A DNA stretch of 64,000 nt from Nonomuraea indica (GCF_002850745.1 NZ_KZ559475.1:30196-94195); one strand, 5' to 3'. Positions 19,772 through 28,099 are shown, numbered from the stretch's first letter. Program-made: numbers and translations. Notes: generated from the letters alone by a model not told the origin.

Positions 19772-21703
19772 CTAGAGGAGGGCGGCGGCCGCCCCGGTGC
19801 TCGCGACGATGTCGAGGTGGCCCCAGCGGATGGGCCAGGAGAAGCGGCGGTCCACGGTCCACGCGAGGACGGCGTCCAGCTCGTCCAGGCGGTCCCCGTC
19901 GGCGATCACCAGCGCCGCGGCGGGGCCGACGGCGGGGTCGGCGATGGCGCACCACGTGGAGTCCGCCAGCGGGAAAGCCTGCGCCCGGAACATCCCGCGC
20001 AGGCTCGCGAACTCGTCGTCGAGCACGCTCCGCCCGCTGTCGAAGGAGCGGCCGAACGTGAAGTCGCCCAGGACGGCACCGGAGAAGGCGGCGACGAAGC
20101 GGAGCGTCCGCGCGCCGATCAGCGCGAGCACGCCGTCAGCGCCCCACAGCACCGCCTGCGTTCCCTCGGGCGTCCCGAGGGAGCCGACCCTGGCCGGTAC
20201 GTCGCCCAGCGACCACACCTCCACCCGCCCGTCGGCCGTCAGGCACGCGCCGAACTCCCCCGCCGGCTCCCAGGCCCACGGGCGCTGCTGGCCGTCGTAG
20301 AAGTACTCGCCGATGCGCTTTGTGCTGGTGATGGGCAGGTGGTACTCGTGGTAGCCGTGCTCGTCGTACACGTCGACGCCGCCGCCGTCCTTCACCACGA
20401 CAGCCAGCCGGGCCCCAGCCCCGCGCATGCCCCAGTGCAGCGACCCTTCGGCCTGGTCCGCAGAGTCGCCCACCGGCAGCCCGGTGCCGGCGTCGAACAC
20501 CGTCAGCCGGGACGGGCGTCCCGGCCGCAGCGCCGCGGCACGCCGGTCGTCCGGGCTCCATTCGACGGGGCCGATGGTGAGCGCCAGCCAGCGCATCCGT
20601 CCGTCCGGGAGATCCAGCACGGCGGCCCAGGGGCCGTCATGACCGAGCAGCCGCCCGCCGTCACGGGCCCAGCGCACCCGGCGGAAGGCGAACTCGTCGT
20701 TCTTGAGCTGTTCCTTCGCCTCGTCCGGCAGCGGCTCGGTCAGCATGCCGGGCTCGGGGCCCACGTTGTGGAGGCGGTAGTGGTCGTAGCGGACCTCGCC
20801 CTGGTCCAGCGCCGCGACGCAGCCCATCACCTCGTGCTCGCTGCCCATCGTGACATAGGCGCGCCGGCCGTCCGGGGCCAGGGCGAAGGTGGCCGCGGAG
20901 TCCTTCCCGTCCGTCACGTCCGCGGACCCGTACGGGTTGGTACGCGCGCCGAACGGGTCCCACACGCCCACGCTGTTCGTGCGGCACGCCAGCGCCACCC
21001 GCGTGCCGTCCGCCGACCACTGCACCGTGTCCCGGTGACCGGGCCAGCCGACGCCGTGCGGGATGTCGATCCCGTTGACGAGACGCCCTGTGGCCATCTC
21101 CCAGACCTGCAGGGGGCCGGTCCCGTCGTAGTCGTCCTGCGAGGTGCCCCGGCCCGTGGCGAGGTAACGGCCGCATGGGCTGAGCGCGTAGTCCTGGAAG
21201 TCACCGCCGAACGTGGTGTAGGGGTGGCGGAGCCGCGCACCGCGCTCGCGCAGGCGCGCGGTGGCCAGCCGGTGCGCCTCGGTGACACCGTGCCGTTCTT
21301 CGACGGTGGCCAGCAGGGCGCGGAGCGGCGGCAGATCCCGTTCCGGTTCGAACGCCGACCAGTCGGCGTCCTGCAGCAGAGCGAGCAGTGCCTCCGGGTC
21401 GTCCCGCACCGCTTCCAGGGCGGTGTGCCCAGGGAAGGCGCGGGAGGCGCCGGCCCGCCTTCGCCGGACGGCCAGCAGCGCCAGCAGCTCCTCCGCCGCC
21501 AGCACCGGCACGCCCAGCCGCTCCGCCTCCAGGACGCGCTCGTTCGGATAGGTGCCGTCGTCCCCGTCGAACACGGCGTCCACCGAACGCGACACCTCAT
21601 CCACCACCTCCGCCCCGGCGCCCTGAAGCCGCATCTTCAGCCTCGCGGCCGACTCGGTGCGGTACCTGCCCGCCAGGACCACGGTTCTGCCTTGAAGATC
21701 CAT
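19772..21703 (-). CDS. BRCT-like domain fused to a WD40-type beta-propeller
   Basis: A 643-residue protein starting MDLQGRTVVLAGRYR. Residues 1-75 fit a BRCT-like fold (VVLAGRY, then AGAEVVDEVSRSVDAVFDGD and a conserved-looking LGVPVLAAEELLALL). A helical segment (about 90-165) follows. The rest is propeller-like repeats (YALSPCGRYLATG, VQWSADGTRVALAC, FALAPDGRRAYVTMGS, VEWSPDDRRAAAL). Bacterial BRCT domains are best known in NAD-dependent DNA ligase; the pairing with a propeller suggests a scaffold or sensor, but function is unknown. No Shine-Dalgarno precedes the ATG. Confidence 0.75.
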   Translation of the reverse strand: MDLQGRTVVLAGRYRTESAARLKMRLQGAGAEVVDEVSRSVDAVFDGDDGTYPNERVLEAERLGVPVLAAEELLALLAVRRRRAGASRAFPGHTALEAVRDDPEALLALLQDADWSAFEPERDLPPLRALLATVEERHGVTEAHRLATARLRERGARLRHPYTTFGGDFQDYALSPCGRYLATGRGTSQDDYDGTGPLQVWEMATGRLVNGIDIPHGVGWPGHRDTVQWSADGTRVALACRTNSVGVWDPFGARTNPYGSADVTDGKDSAATFALAPDGRRAYVTMGSEHEVMGCVAALDQGEVRYDHYRLHNVGPEPGMLTEPLPDEAKEQLKNDEFAFRRVRWARDGGRLLGHDGPWAAVLDLPDGRMRWLALTIGPVEWSPDDRRAAALRPGRPSRLTVFDAGTGLPVGDSADQAEGSLHWGMRGAGARLAVVVKDGGGVDVYDEHGYHEYHLPITSTKRIGEYFYDGQQRPWAWEPAGEFGACLTADGRVEVWSLGDVPARVGSLGTPEGTQAVLWGADGVLALIGARTLRFVAAFSGAVLGDFTFGRSFDSGRSVLDDEFASLRGMFRAQAFPLADSTWCAIADPAVGPAAALVIADGDRLDELDAVLAWTVDRRFSWPIRWGHLDIVASTGAAAALL

Positions 21704-21777
21704 AGCTGGGAAGGATATGGAGACCTGGCCGACGGGTGAAGGGCCGGCCGAGCTCGGCGGACCTTGACCGGTTGCGA

Positions 21778-22707
21778 CTAGCCGGCGACGAAGAACTCCA
21801 GGAGTTCCGGCGCCAGCGACCGGGCCGCCACGGCGTGGGGCTGGCCGTCGAGGACGCGATGGGTCGCATCGGGCACCGCGGCGGCGACCGCCCGGCCCGC
21901 GTCGCGCATCCATCGTGGGCTGTCCGCGCCGTTCAGCACGAGGGTGGGCAGGCTGATGGCGGCGAGCAGCTCCGTGGGCAGGGCGTTGCCCGGACCCATG
22001 ATCGCGGCTTCGTAGGCGAGCGTGTGGGCGAGCGCCTCCAGCCCGGGCCAGGAGGGGCCGGCGCGCATGGCGGTCACCGCGTCGGCCGGAACCTCGGCGG
22101 CCGCCACCATGAACAGCTCGACCGCGTCCCCGCGCCGGCCCCGCCGCACCAGGCCCTCCAGCGTCGCCGCGAAGCCGGCGGGCAGGCTCGGCGCGCAGGC
22201 GCCGACGTGGTACGGGGGCTCCCACAGGGCGAGCTTGGCGACGGCCGGGTCCCGCGCGGCGGCGGCCAGCGCCAGCGCGGCACCGGACGACCCGCCGAAG
22301 AGCATCACAGGCCCGCCGGGGGGCGCCTCCGCTCTGCCGGGGGGCGCCTCCGGTCTGCCGGGGGGCGCCTCCGGTCCGCCGGGCGGCTCACGCCCCGGCG
22401 GGCCCGGCGATGCCCGCGGGGTCACCGGGTCGCCCGCGGCCGCCAGGGCGACGACAGCCGCGAGGTCCTCGATCTCCCGCTCGGCGGTGTGGGGCGGGGT
22501 GTCGCCACTGCCGCCCCGGCCGCGACGGTCGTAGTTGTAGACCGTGAACCACGGCGACAGCGCGACCGCCACCTCCCGCAGGGTCGGGTGGTCCCTGCCG
22601 GTGAACGCGCCGTGCACGAGCACCAGGGGCGGCCCGGCGCCGGACCGGTGGAAGGCGATGCGGGTGCCGTCGGCCGAGGTCACCTCCCCGGCCACGAGGG
22701 TGTCCAT
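21778..22707 (-). CDS. Alpha/beta hydrolase with a repeat-expanded loop
   Basis: A 309-residue alpha/beta hydrolase: LVLVHGAFTGRDH (28-40), YNYDRRGRGGSG (57-68), nucleophile elbow GGSSG with Ser140, and a late acid (LNGADSP) and histidine (GQPHA). Residues about 97-133, just before the nucleophile strand, are a Pro/Gly/Glu insert made of 7-residue units (PEAPPGR) encoded by 21-bp tandem repeats. The start lies 4 nt after the VOC gene's stop, so the pair is an operon. It may still fold if the insert is a surface loop. Confidence 0.85.
   Translation of the reverse strand: MDTLVAGEVTSADGTRIAFHRSGAGPPLVLVHGAFTGRDHPTLREVAVALSPWFTVYNYDRRGRGGSGDTPPHTAEREIEDLAAVVALAAAGDPVTPRASPGPPGREPPGGPEAPPGRPEAPPGRAEAPPGGPVMLFGGSSGAALALAAAARDPAVAKLALWEPPYHVGACAPSLPAGFAATLEGLVRRGRRGDAVELFMVAAAEVPADAVTAMRAGPSWPGLEALAHTLAYEAAIMGPGNALPTELLAAISLPTLVLNGADSPRWMRDAGRAVAAAVPDATHRVLDGQPHAVAARSLAPELLEFFVAG
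22315..22377. repeat. 21-bp tandem repeats inside the hydrolase gene
   Basis: Three units of 21 bp begin GCCGGGGGGCGCCTCCG (22315, 22336 and 22357), with a partial fourth. They encode PEAPPGR-like heptads in frame in the hydrolase, immediately upstream of its nucleophile strand. Confidence 0.9.
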
Positions 22708-22711
22708 GACG

Positions 22712-23128
22712 TCAGCTCGCCGGGGGCACCAGGCACAGGGCCGACCACTGGTGGCCGTCGGGGTCGGCGAAGCCGCGCTGGTAGCGCATGCCGTCGTTCA
22801 GCGGCTCGCCCACGGGCGTGGCGCCGGCGGCGAGGGCCTGGTCGGCCAGCTCGTCCACCTCCTGCGGGCTGTCGAGGCCCAGGACGAGGATCACCTCGGT
22901 GCTCTTGCCCGGGTCGGCGACCTCCGCCCGCGCGTACGAGGCGAACGTCGGCTGGGCGAGCAGCATGACCTGGGTCCGCTCGCTGATGACCACGGAGGCC
23001 ATGTCGTCGGTCGCCCCGTAGAACGGGAACCCGAGCGCGGTGAAGAACGCCTTGGACCTGGCGAGGTCGGACACCGGCAGGTTGACGAACAGCGTGGCGG
23101 ACCGGGGGGCGGGCTGGGTGTCGGCCAT
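22712..23128 (-). CDS. VOC-family (glyoxalase/dioxygenase fold) protein
   Basis: A 138-residue vicinal-oxygen-chelate protein. It starts with TLFVNLPVSDLARSKAFFTA and ends with the typical second module RGFADPDGHQWSALCL, where the His is a usual metal ligand; the substrate is unknown. The ATG has a GAGGAG ribosome-binding site. It is first in a two-gene operon with the alpha/beta hydrolase and lies 110 bp downstream of an AraC-type regulator on the same strand. Confidence 0.88.
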   Translation of the reverse strand: MADTQPAPRSATLFVNLPVSDLARSKAFFTALGFPFYGATDDMASVVISERTQVMLLAQPTFASYARAEVADPGKSTEVILVLGLDSPQEVDELADQALAAGATPVGEPLNDGMRYQRGFADPDGHQWSALCLVPPAS

Positions 23129-23237
23129 CGGGTGGCTCCTCTTCCGGAGTGGGGGATGCGTACCCCTTCAGTGTGCTGACCGGCGCCCCGCCGGGCTTGT
23201 CGTCCCGTGCCGCCCGCTTGACGATCCGCGCCAGGCG

Positions 23238-24194
23238 TCAGAGCCGGGCGCGGCGGTACTCGACGGGCGGCATCCCGTACGCCTGTCGGAACACGCGGCT
23301 GAAGTGGGCCGCATCGGGCAGGCCCCAGCGCGCGCCGACGCCGCCCACGGGCAGGTCACGCAGGGCGGGGTCGGCGAGGTCGCGGCGGCAGCGCTCCAGG
23401 CGGCGGTGCCGGATCCAGGCTGCCACGGTGCTGCCGCGCGCCTCGAACAGCCGGTGGAGCTGGCGCGGCGAGACGTGGCAGGCGGCCGCGACGGTGCGGG
23501 GGCTGAGCTCGGGGTCGGAGAGGTTCGCCTCGATGAAGGCGTCCACGCGTAAGGACAGCGTCCGCGTCCGCGACTCCTCGGGCAGGGCGCCGGACCGCTC
23601 GGCCCGCTCGGCTATGACGGTGGCGAGCAGGTCCATGACGACGGTGGACAGCCGGGCGGCGCTGCCGGGCGAGTAGGTGTCGAGGTCGAGGGTCACCCGG
23701 CGCAGCAGCGGCGCGGCCAGCGCGGCGGTGCCGTCGTCCGTGGCGATCGGCTCCGCGGTGAGGCGGGCGACGGACTCGTACGGCAGCGGCAGCGCCTCGC
23801 GGGGCAGGCTGAACACCGCGAGGTCCACGCCGGCGGTGTAGCCGAGCTGGTAGGGCCGGGCGAAGTCGTAGAGGGTGAACTCGCCGGGACGCAGCCGGGT
23901 GGACCGGCCGTCCTGCTCGACCACGGGTCCGCCGGCCAGCGCCAGCACCATCCGGTAGAGCTCGCCGCCGCCCCGGCGGATCAGGCCGGGGGTGCGGTGG
24001 ACGCTGTGCGGCGTGGAGGTGCGCACCCTGCCGACGCCGACAGGTCCGAGCAGCCCCGCGTCGATCTCGCCGCGCAGCGGCGCGTCGGGGTCGATGCGGA
24101 TGTCGAGCGGGCCGAGCGTGTCGCACACGATGCCCCGCCAGGCCTCGTGGCGCCCGGCGGGCGGCACGTCGTCGGTGCGGATCAGGACGGCCAT
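23238..24194 (-). CDS. AraC-family regulator
   Basis: A 318-residue regulator with an N-terminal AraC-binding-like sensor domain (about 10-190) and two C-terminal helix-turn-helix units (LSPRTVAAACHVSPRQLHRL, then a degenerate second HTH ending HFSRVFRQAYGMPPVEYRRA). A GGAGGG ribosome-binding site precedes the ATG, and TACGAT (minus strand, near 24228) may be its -10. It lies upstream of the VOC-hydrolase pair in the same direction and may control it. Confidence 0.9.
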   Translation of the reverse strand: MAVLIRTDDVPPAGRHEAWRGIVCDTLGPLDIRIDPDAPLRGEIDAGLLGPVGVGRVRTSTPHSVHRTPGLIRRGGGELYRMVLALAGGPVVEQDGRSTRLRPGEFTLYDFARPYQLGYTAGVDLAVFSLPREALPLPYESVARLTAEPIATDDGTAALAAPLLRRVTLDLDTYSPGSAARLSTVVMDLLATVIAERAERSGALPEESRTRTLSLRVDAFIEANLSDPELSPRTVAAACHVSPRQLHRLFEARGSTVAAWIRHRRLERCRRDLADPALRDLPVGGVGARWGLPDAAHFSRVFRQAYGMPPVEYRRARL

Positions 24195-24256
24195 CTCGTC
24201 GCCCTCCGGTCGGCTGGTTGCCCGCCATCGTAGCCCCGCCCCCCACCCCCCCCTAC

Positions 24257-24346
24257 CCCGCGCTGGCCTGCCTCGGGCTGCTGGCCGGGCTGTACCCGGC
24301 GCTGCGCGCCGCCCGCATGGAGCCCGGTCGAGGCGTTGCGCTGAGA
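24257..24346 (+). pseudogene. C-terminal scrap of an FtsX/MacB-type ABC permease
   Basis: The plus frame reads ALACLGLLAGLYPALRAARM then EPGRGVALR. This is the hallmark end of FtsX-like permeases (last membrane helix, GLYPALRAARxxPxEALR). No permease body exists upstream, where the AraC promoter lies, and the frame continues antisense into the PPOX gene. It is about 30 codons left over from a deletion or rearrangement. Confidence 0.6.
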
Positions 24347-24351
24347 GCCGC

Positions 24352-24825
24352 TCAGCGGGTGATCTCGGCCGGGACCCGGGTGCCGTACAGCCGCGTCACC
24401 CGCAACCTGATCACCATGCGGCGGTCGGCGACCGTCCGCCGCAGGTACGCCGTCTCCTCAGCCGTGTCGCGGGGCTCCGGCCGCAGGAGCAGCAGCTCCC
24501 TGCCCACCTCGTCGCCCGGCTCGGCGCTCACCGGGGACAGCTCCGCCAGGCCCTCGGCCACCGCGAACGCCGCGAAGTCGTCGCTGGCCACGTAGAGGGC
24601 GCCACGCGGGTCGTCGTGCAGCCGGTTCACCTTCAGCCGGTCGGCGGTCGTGGAGATCCGGACCACCCGCTGCGCCGGGTCCCAGGCGTACCGGACCGTG
24701 GACACGTGCGGACGGCCGGCGCCGGAGCCGGTCGCCAGCGCGCCGAACCGCTGGCTGCTCAGCAGATCCGACAGTTGCGCGGCACCGAGAGACGCAGGCT
24801 CCAGTCCGTGGCTTTCGTCCGGCAT
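24352..24825 (-). CDS. PPOX-type (split-barrel) F420- or FMN-dependent enzyme
   Basis: A 157-residue split-barrel flavin/F420-binding protein of the pyridoxamine-phosphate-oxidase-like class. The motif LSSQRFGALATGSGAGRPHV (24-43) is followed by VRYAWDPAQRVVRISTTADRLKVNRL and GALYVASDD, the typical order for actinobacterial F420-dependent members. The reaction is unknown. The ATG at 24825 has an AGGAGG-like ribosome-binding site about 10 nt upstream. It is divergent from the PrsW-like gene. Confidence 0.85.
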   Translation of the reverse strand: MPDESHGLEPASLGAAQLSDLLSSQRFGALATGSGAGRPHVSTVRYAWDPAQRVVRISTTADRLKVNRLHDDPRGALYVASDDFAAFAVAEGLAELSPVSAEPGDEVGRELLLLRPEPRDTAEETAYLRRTVADRRMVIRLRVTRLYGTRVPAEITR

Positions 24826-24960
24826 GGGTGAATTTCCTCCCTCTTTACGGGCACTGTACCGGCGTTCCGCAGAAACGCACGGGTGGATCAGGGCCCGCAA
24901 GCGGCCGTCAAGCGTCCGTAGACACCGCGGATCCATAGTGGGAGGTCCACCGAGAAAGGC

Positions 24961-26064
24961 GTGACGATGACGGTCCACCTCCGGTCGGCGCTGCCGATCC
25001 ACCGGCCCAGCAAGGCCCTGCTGATCGGCCTGGTGACCTCCAGTCTGGTGGCCGTGGTCGTGCTGGGCATCTTCATGAAGGGCGGCGGGCCCGTCGGCTT
25101 CGGCCTGTCGCTGCTGCTGGCCGTCGCCCCGCTGCCCGTGCTGCTCGCCGCCGTGCTCTCGCTCGACCGGCTGGAGCCCGAGCCGCGCCTGCACCTGGCG
25201 TTCGCGTTCGCGTGGGGGGCGGGCGTGGCGGTCGTGCTGGCGATCGGGCTCACCCTGGCCGGCCAGGCGCTGTTCGCCCGGGCCGGGTACGGCTCACAGG
25301 TGGTCGACGCGGTGGGCACCGTGTTCCTGGCGCCGGTGATCGAGGAGGCGCTCAAGGGGTCGGCTTTACTGCTGCTCCTGCGCCGCAGGCGGGAGATCGA
25401 CGGGCTCACCGACGGCATCGTCTACGCCTCCCTGGCCGGGCTCGGCTTCGCGGCCGTGGAGAACGTCGGCTACTACCTCAGCGCGTACACGCAGGCCGGG
25501 ATGGACGCGACCCTGCAGCTCTTCGTGATCCGCGGGATCGTCGACCCGCTCGGTCACCCCGTCTACACCTCGATGATCGGCCTCGGCGTCGCCTACGCGC
25601 TCACCCGGCGCGGCCCCGCCCGGCTGGCCGCGATCCCGCTCGGCTACCTCGCGGCGGTCGTCCTGCACGGGCTGTGGAACGGCGGCGCCTCGATGCAGTC
25701 GCTGTCCTGGCTCGGTGGCGCGTACCTCGTCATCATGGCGGCGCTGGTGCTGCTCGTCGTGGTGACCGTGCGCGAGCGCCGCCAGCTCGTCGCCCGGATG
25801 GGCGCCTACCTGCCCTGGTACCAGTCGACCGGCCTGGTCACGCAGCAGGACATCACGATGCTCACCTCGCTGCCCGCCCGCCGCAGCGCCCGCAGGTGGG
25901 CCCGGCGCGCGGGCCTCGGCCGGGCGATGGGCGACTACCAGCAGGCGGCGACCGAGCTGACGCTGCTCCACCTGCGGGCCGAGCGCGAGGGAGTCGATCC
26001 CGACCGGTTCGCCGCCGAACGCGACGCGCTGCTCGACGTCATGGCCCGCGTCCGCCGCTGGTAG
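24961..26064 (+). CDS. PrsW-family intramembrane metalloprotease
   Basis: A 367-residue integral membrane protein with about eight helices in residues 18-270 and a cytoplasmic helical tail. PrsW/CPBP-type protease signatures are present: the diglutamate EE (128-129) in LAPVIEEALKG, then GFAAVENVGYY, the histidine in DPLGHPVYTSM and LHGLWNG. Family members cleave anti-sigma factors or other membrane proteins; no anti-sigma gene is adjacent. The start is GTG 24961 or ATG 24967. Confidence 0.9.
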   Translation: MTMTVHLRSALPIHRPSKALLIGLVTSSLVAVVVLGIFMKGGGPVGFGLSLLLAVAPLPVLLAAVLSLDRLEPEPRLHLAFAFAWGAGVAVVLAIGLTLAGQALFARAGYGSQVVDAVGTVFLAPVIEEALKGSALLLLLRRRREIDGLTDGIVYASLAGLGFAAVENVGYYLSAYTQAGMDATLQLFVIRGIVDPLGHPVYTSMIGLGVAYALTRRGPARLAAIPLGYLAAVVLHGLWNGGASMQSLSWLGGAYLVIMAALVLLVVVTVRERRQLVARMGAYLPWYQSTGLVTQQDITMLTSLPARRSARRWARRAGLGRAMGDYQQAATELTLLHLRAEREGVDPDRFAAERDALLDVMARVRRW

Positions 26065-26136
26065 CCGCCCCGGCACCCCGCCGGAGGCCGGGCCCGCCCG
26101 CCTGACAGGATGGGCCCGACTTCGAAGGGAGATCGT

Positions 26137-26757
26137 ATGAGCTGGGTGGAGATCGGGTCCGAATGCGAGCTGCGCGAACTGCTGGGGGAGGTCATGCCAC
26201 GCGCGGCCGCCAAGGAACGGCCCCGCCTGCACGAGCGCGACCGGCAGTGGCTCGCGGCCTCGCCGTTCTGCCTGATCGCCACCTCCGACGCGGAGGGCAA
26301 CTGCGACGTCTCGCCCAAGGGCGACCCCGCCGGCTTCACCCACGTCATCGACGACACCACGATCGCCATCCCCGACCGGCCCGGCAACCGCCGGGCCGAC
26401 GGCTTCCGCAACGTCCTGCGCAACCCGCACGTCGGCCTGCTGTTCCTGATCCCGGGCCGCAACGAGACCCTGCGCGTCAACGGCCGCGCCCGGTTGCTGC
26501 GCGACGCCCCCTTCTTCGACGACATGGTGGTCAAGGGCCACCGCCCCCGCCTCGCGCTCGTCGTGGAGATCGACGAGATCTTCTTCCACTGCGCCAAGGC
26601 GTTCATGCGCTCCTCGCTGTGGCGGCCCGAGCGGTGGGGCCCCGACCCCCTGCCGTCGCACGCGGCGCTGCTCAAGGAGGTGCAGCGGGTCGAGGAGCCG
26701 ATCGAGCAGCTGGAGGAGTACTACGGCGAGTCCTACGCCGAGCGGCTGTACGGCTGA
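26137..26757 (+). CDS. PPOX-class FMN-dependent protein
   Basis: A 206-residue split-barrel flavoprotein. MSWVEIGSECELRELLGE, then RDRQWLAASPFCLIATSDAE, GNCDVSPKGDPAGF and IAIPDRPGNRRADGFRNVL are typical of the MSMEG_1061/DR_2398-type PPOX subfamily. The reaction is unknown. The ATG at 26137 is preferred over 26110 because GAAGGGAG lies directly upstream. It is convergent with the small ORF at 26812, with a strong hairpin between. Confidence 0.88.
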   Translation: MSWVEIGSECELRELLGEVMPRAAAKERPRLHERDRQWLAASPFCLIATSDAEGNCDVSPKGDPAGFTHVIDDTTIAIPDRPGNRRADGFRNVLRNPHVGLLFLIPGRNETLRVNGRARLLRDAPFFDDMVVKGHRPRLALVVEIDEIFFHCAKAFMRSSLWRPERWGPDPLPSHAALLKEVQRVEEPIEQLEEYYGESYAERLYG

Positions 26758-26772
26758 GCCGTGACACGCGAC

Positions 26773-26803
26773 GGCCCGCGCTCCCCGGGAGGGGGCGCGG
26801 GCC
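26773..26803. terminator. Bidirectional terminator hairpin
   Basis: GGCCCGCGC (26773-26781) pairs with GCGCGGGCC (26795-26803), with an inner CCCC/GGGG extension. It lies between convergent genes. Confidence 0.65.
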
Positions 26804-26811
26804 ATCGGTCG

Positions 26812-26982
26812 CTAGGCCGCGGGAGTGGGCCCGCCGGGAAACCGGATGACGTTGCGGCCGGTGTAGGCGCGCAGGTCGACGACCTTGGGATCGGGGGGTG
26901 CGGGCCTGCGGCGCCCGGCGGAACGGATGTCGCGCACCTTGTGCCTGACGACGTGCGGTGACAGCACCGCCAGCCTCTTCAT
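26812..26982 (-). CDS. Small basic protein of unknown function
   Basis: A 56-residue ORF starting MKRLAVLSPHVVRHKVRDIR and ending RNVIRFPGGPTPAA, with about 25% Arg/Lys/His. I do not recognise it. Support for it being real: a G-rich ribosome-binding site 5 nt before the ATG, a strong terminator just after the stop, and an AT-rich promoter region with a perfect 6-bp inverted repeat 38 bp upstream. Confidence 0.45.
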   Translation of the reverse strand: MKRLAVLSPHVVRHKVRDIRSAGRRRPAPPDPKVVDLRAYTGRNVIRFPGGPTPAA

Positions 26983-27019
26983 GGAGCCCCCCCGTGATGT
27001 TGCTGTTACCAAATCTATC

Positions 27020-27035
27020 TACAGAAACATCTGTA
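27020..27035. promoter_or_regulatory. Perfect inverted repeat TACAGA-N4-TCTGTA, likely operator
   Basis: TACAGAAACATCTGTA stands out as an AT-rich 16-bp palindrome in GC-rich DNA. On the minus strand TTACAC (from 27047) lies on its upstream side and TAGATA on the other, so it would sit inside a promoter for the small basic ORF. The regulator is unknown; the shape suits a TetR- or MarR-type dimer. Confidence 0.55.
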
Positions 27036-27082
27036 AGGCCAGTGTAAGAAGAGACTCGGCGGGGAATTCCGCGGTGGGCTCG

Positions 27083-27529
27083 TTACGCTCCCGCCGGCGG
27101 CTGGCGGGTGGGGACCGCGATCCGGTTCCAGAGGTTGATCATCGCGATCGCCACGACGAGCGCGGCGAGCTGCTCCTCGTCGTAGTGCGCCGCGGCCTCC
27201 GCCCACACCTCGTCGGGCACGGCCACCCGGTCGGCCAGCCTGGTCGCCTCCTCCGCCAGCGCCAGCGCGGCCCGCTCGGCCGGGGTGTAGCAGGTCGCCT
27301 CCCGCCAGGCGGCCACCGACCAGATCCGCTGGTCGGCCTCGCCGCTGCGCTGCAGGTCGCGGCTGTGCATGTCCACGCAGAACGCGCAGCCGTTGATCTG
27401 GCTGACCCGCAGCTTGAGCAGCTCCATCGTGCCGTGCGGCACGCTGCTGCGGGCCAGGAGGTCCTCCACGGCGAGGAAGGACCTGTACGCCTCGGGGGCC
27501 AGCTTCACCACGTCGAGCCGTGCGCTCAT
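27083..27529 (-). CDS. AhpD-like / carboxymuconolactone decarboxylase-family protein
   Basis: A 148-residue all-helical protein with the redox motif Cys48-x-x-Cys51 and His55 (NGCAFCVDMH), as in AhpD-like alkylhydroperoxidases. Members reduce peroxides or accept electrons from thiols. The ATG at 27529 has a perfect GGAGG ribosome-binding site. It may respond to oxidative stress, but its neighbours give no further hint. Confidence 0.9.
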   Translation of the reverse strand: MSARLDVVKLAPEAYRSFLAVEDLLARSSVPHGTMELLKLRVSQINGCAFCVDMHSRDLQRSGEADQRIWSVAAWREATCYTPAERAALALAEEATRLADRVAVPDEVWAEAAAHYDEEQLAALVVAIAMINLWNRIAVPTRQPPAGA

Positions 27530-27616
27530 CGTCGAACCTCCATGGGTCGGAATGTCGTACCGAACCAAGGACGGGGCAGCGCCGCGGGATGTGACAGCTC
27601 GGGCGGGAGGATGTCG

Positions 27617-28099
27617 TTAACCCTGGCAGTTGCCCCAGGAGGTGCGCCCGCCCCACGCCGTGATCCGGTTGTCCGGGTCGCGGGTCCAGCCCTCGTACTG
27701 CACGCACTTCCAGCTGCCGTCGAGGTGACCGGTCTCGGCGTAGTAGCGGTAGCGCTGCACGTCCTCCGACCTGCCGCCGCCCTTGACCACGAGCCTCGCG
27801 CCGGTGACGGTGCGCTCGCCGGCCCACCGGGTCTTGATCGCGGCCACGCAGTTCTTGCCGCTGCGCTTGCTGTACATCAGGTAGACGTGCCCGTATACCG
27901 TGCCCTTGCGCGTCTTCATCGCCCGGTGGCCGTCCTTGACGCGGGTGAAGCCCTTGCCGCAGACCTGCTCCGGGGTGTGGCGGGCGGCGGCGACGGCGGC
28001 TTCCGCCGCGGTGGCCGGGGCGGCGGCGAGGGCGGTGGCCGGGGTGGCGGCGACCCCTGCGGCGGCCAGGGCGGCCGCGATGAGCGTACGGGTGAGCAC
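27617..28099 (-). CDS. Secreted protein, spore-associated protein A-like
   Basis: A 160-residue protein. The GTG start gives VLTRTLIAAALAAAGVAATP, a Sec signal peptide with probable cleavage after an Ala-x-Ala near residues 25-33. The mature part has paired cysteines (EQVCGKGF, GKNCVAAI, WKCVQY, WGNCQG) and the pattern TVYGHVYLMYSKRSGKNCV that recalls SapA of Streptomyces spore coats. That resemblance is by eye. An AAGGGAG ribosome-binding site supports the start. It is divergent from the MFS gene with a 67-bp gap. Confidence 0.65.
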   Translation of the reverse strand: MLTRTLIAAALAAAGVAATPATALAAAPATAAEAAVAAARHTPEQVCGKGFTRVKDGHRAMKTRKGTVYGHVYLMYSKRSGKNCVAAIKTRWAGERTVTGARLVVKGGGRSEDVQRYRYYAETGHLDGSWKCVQYEGWTRDPDNRITAWGGRTSWGNCQG

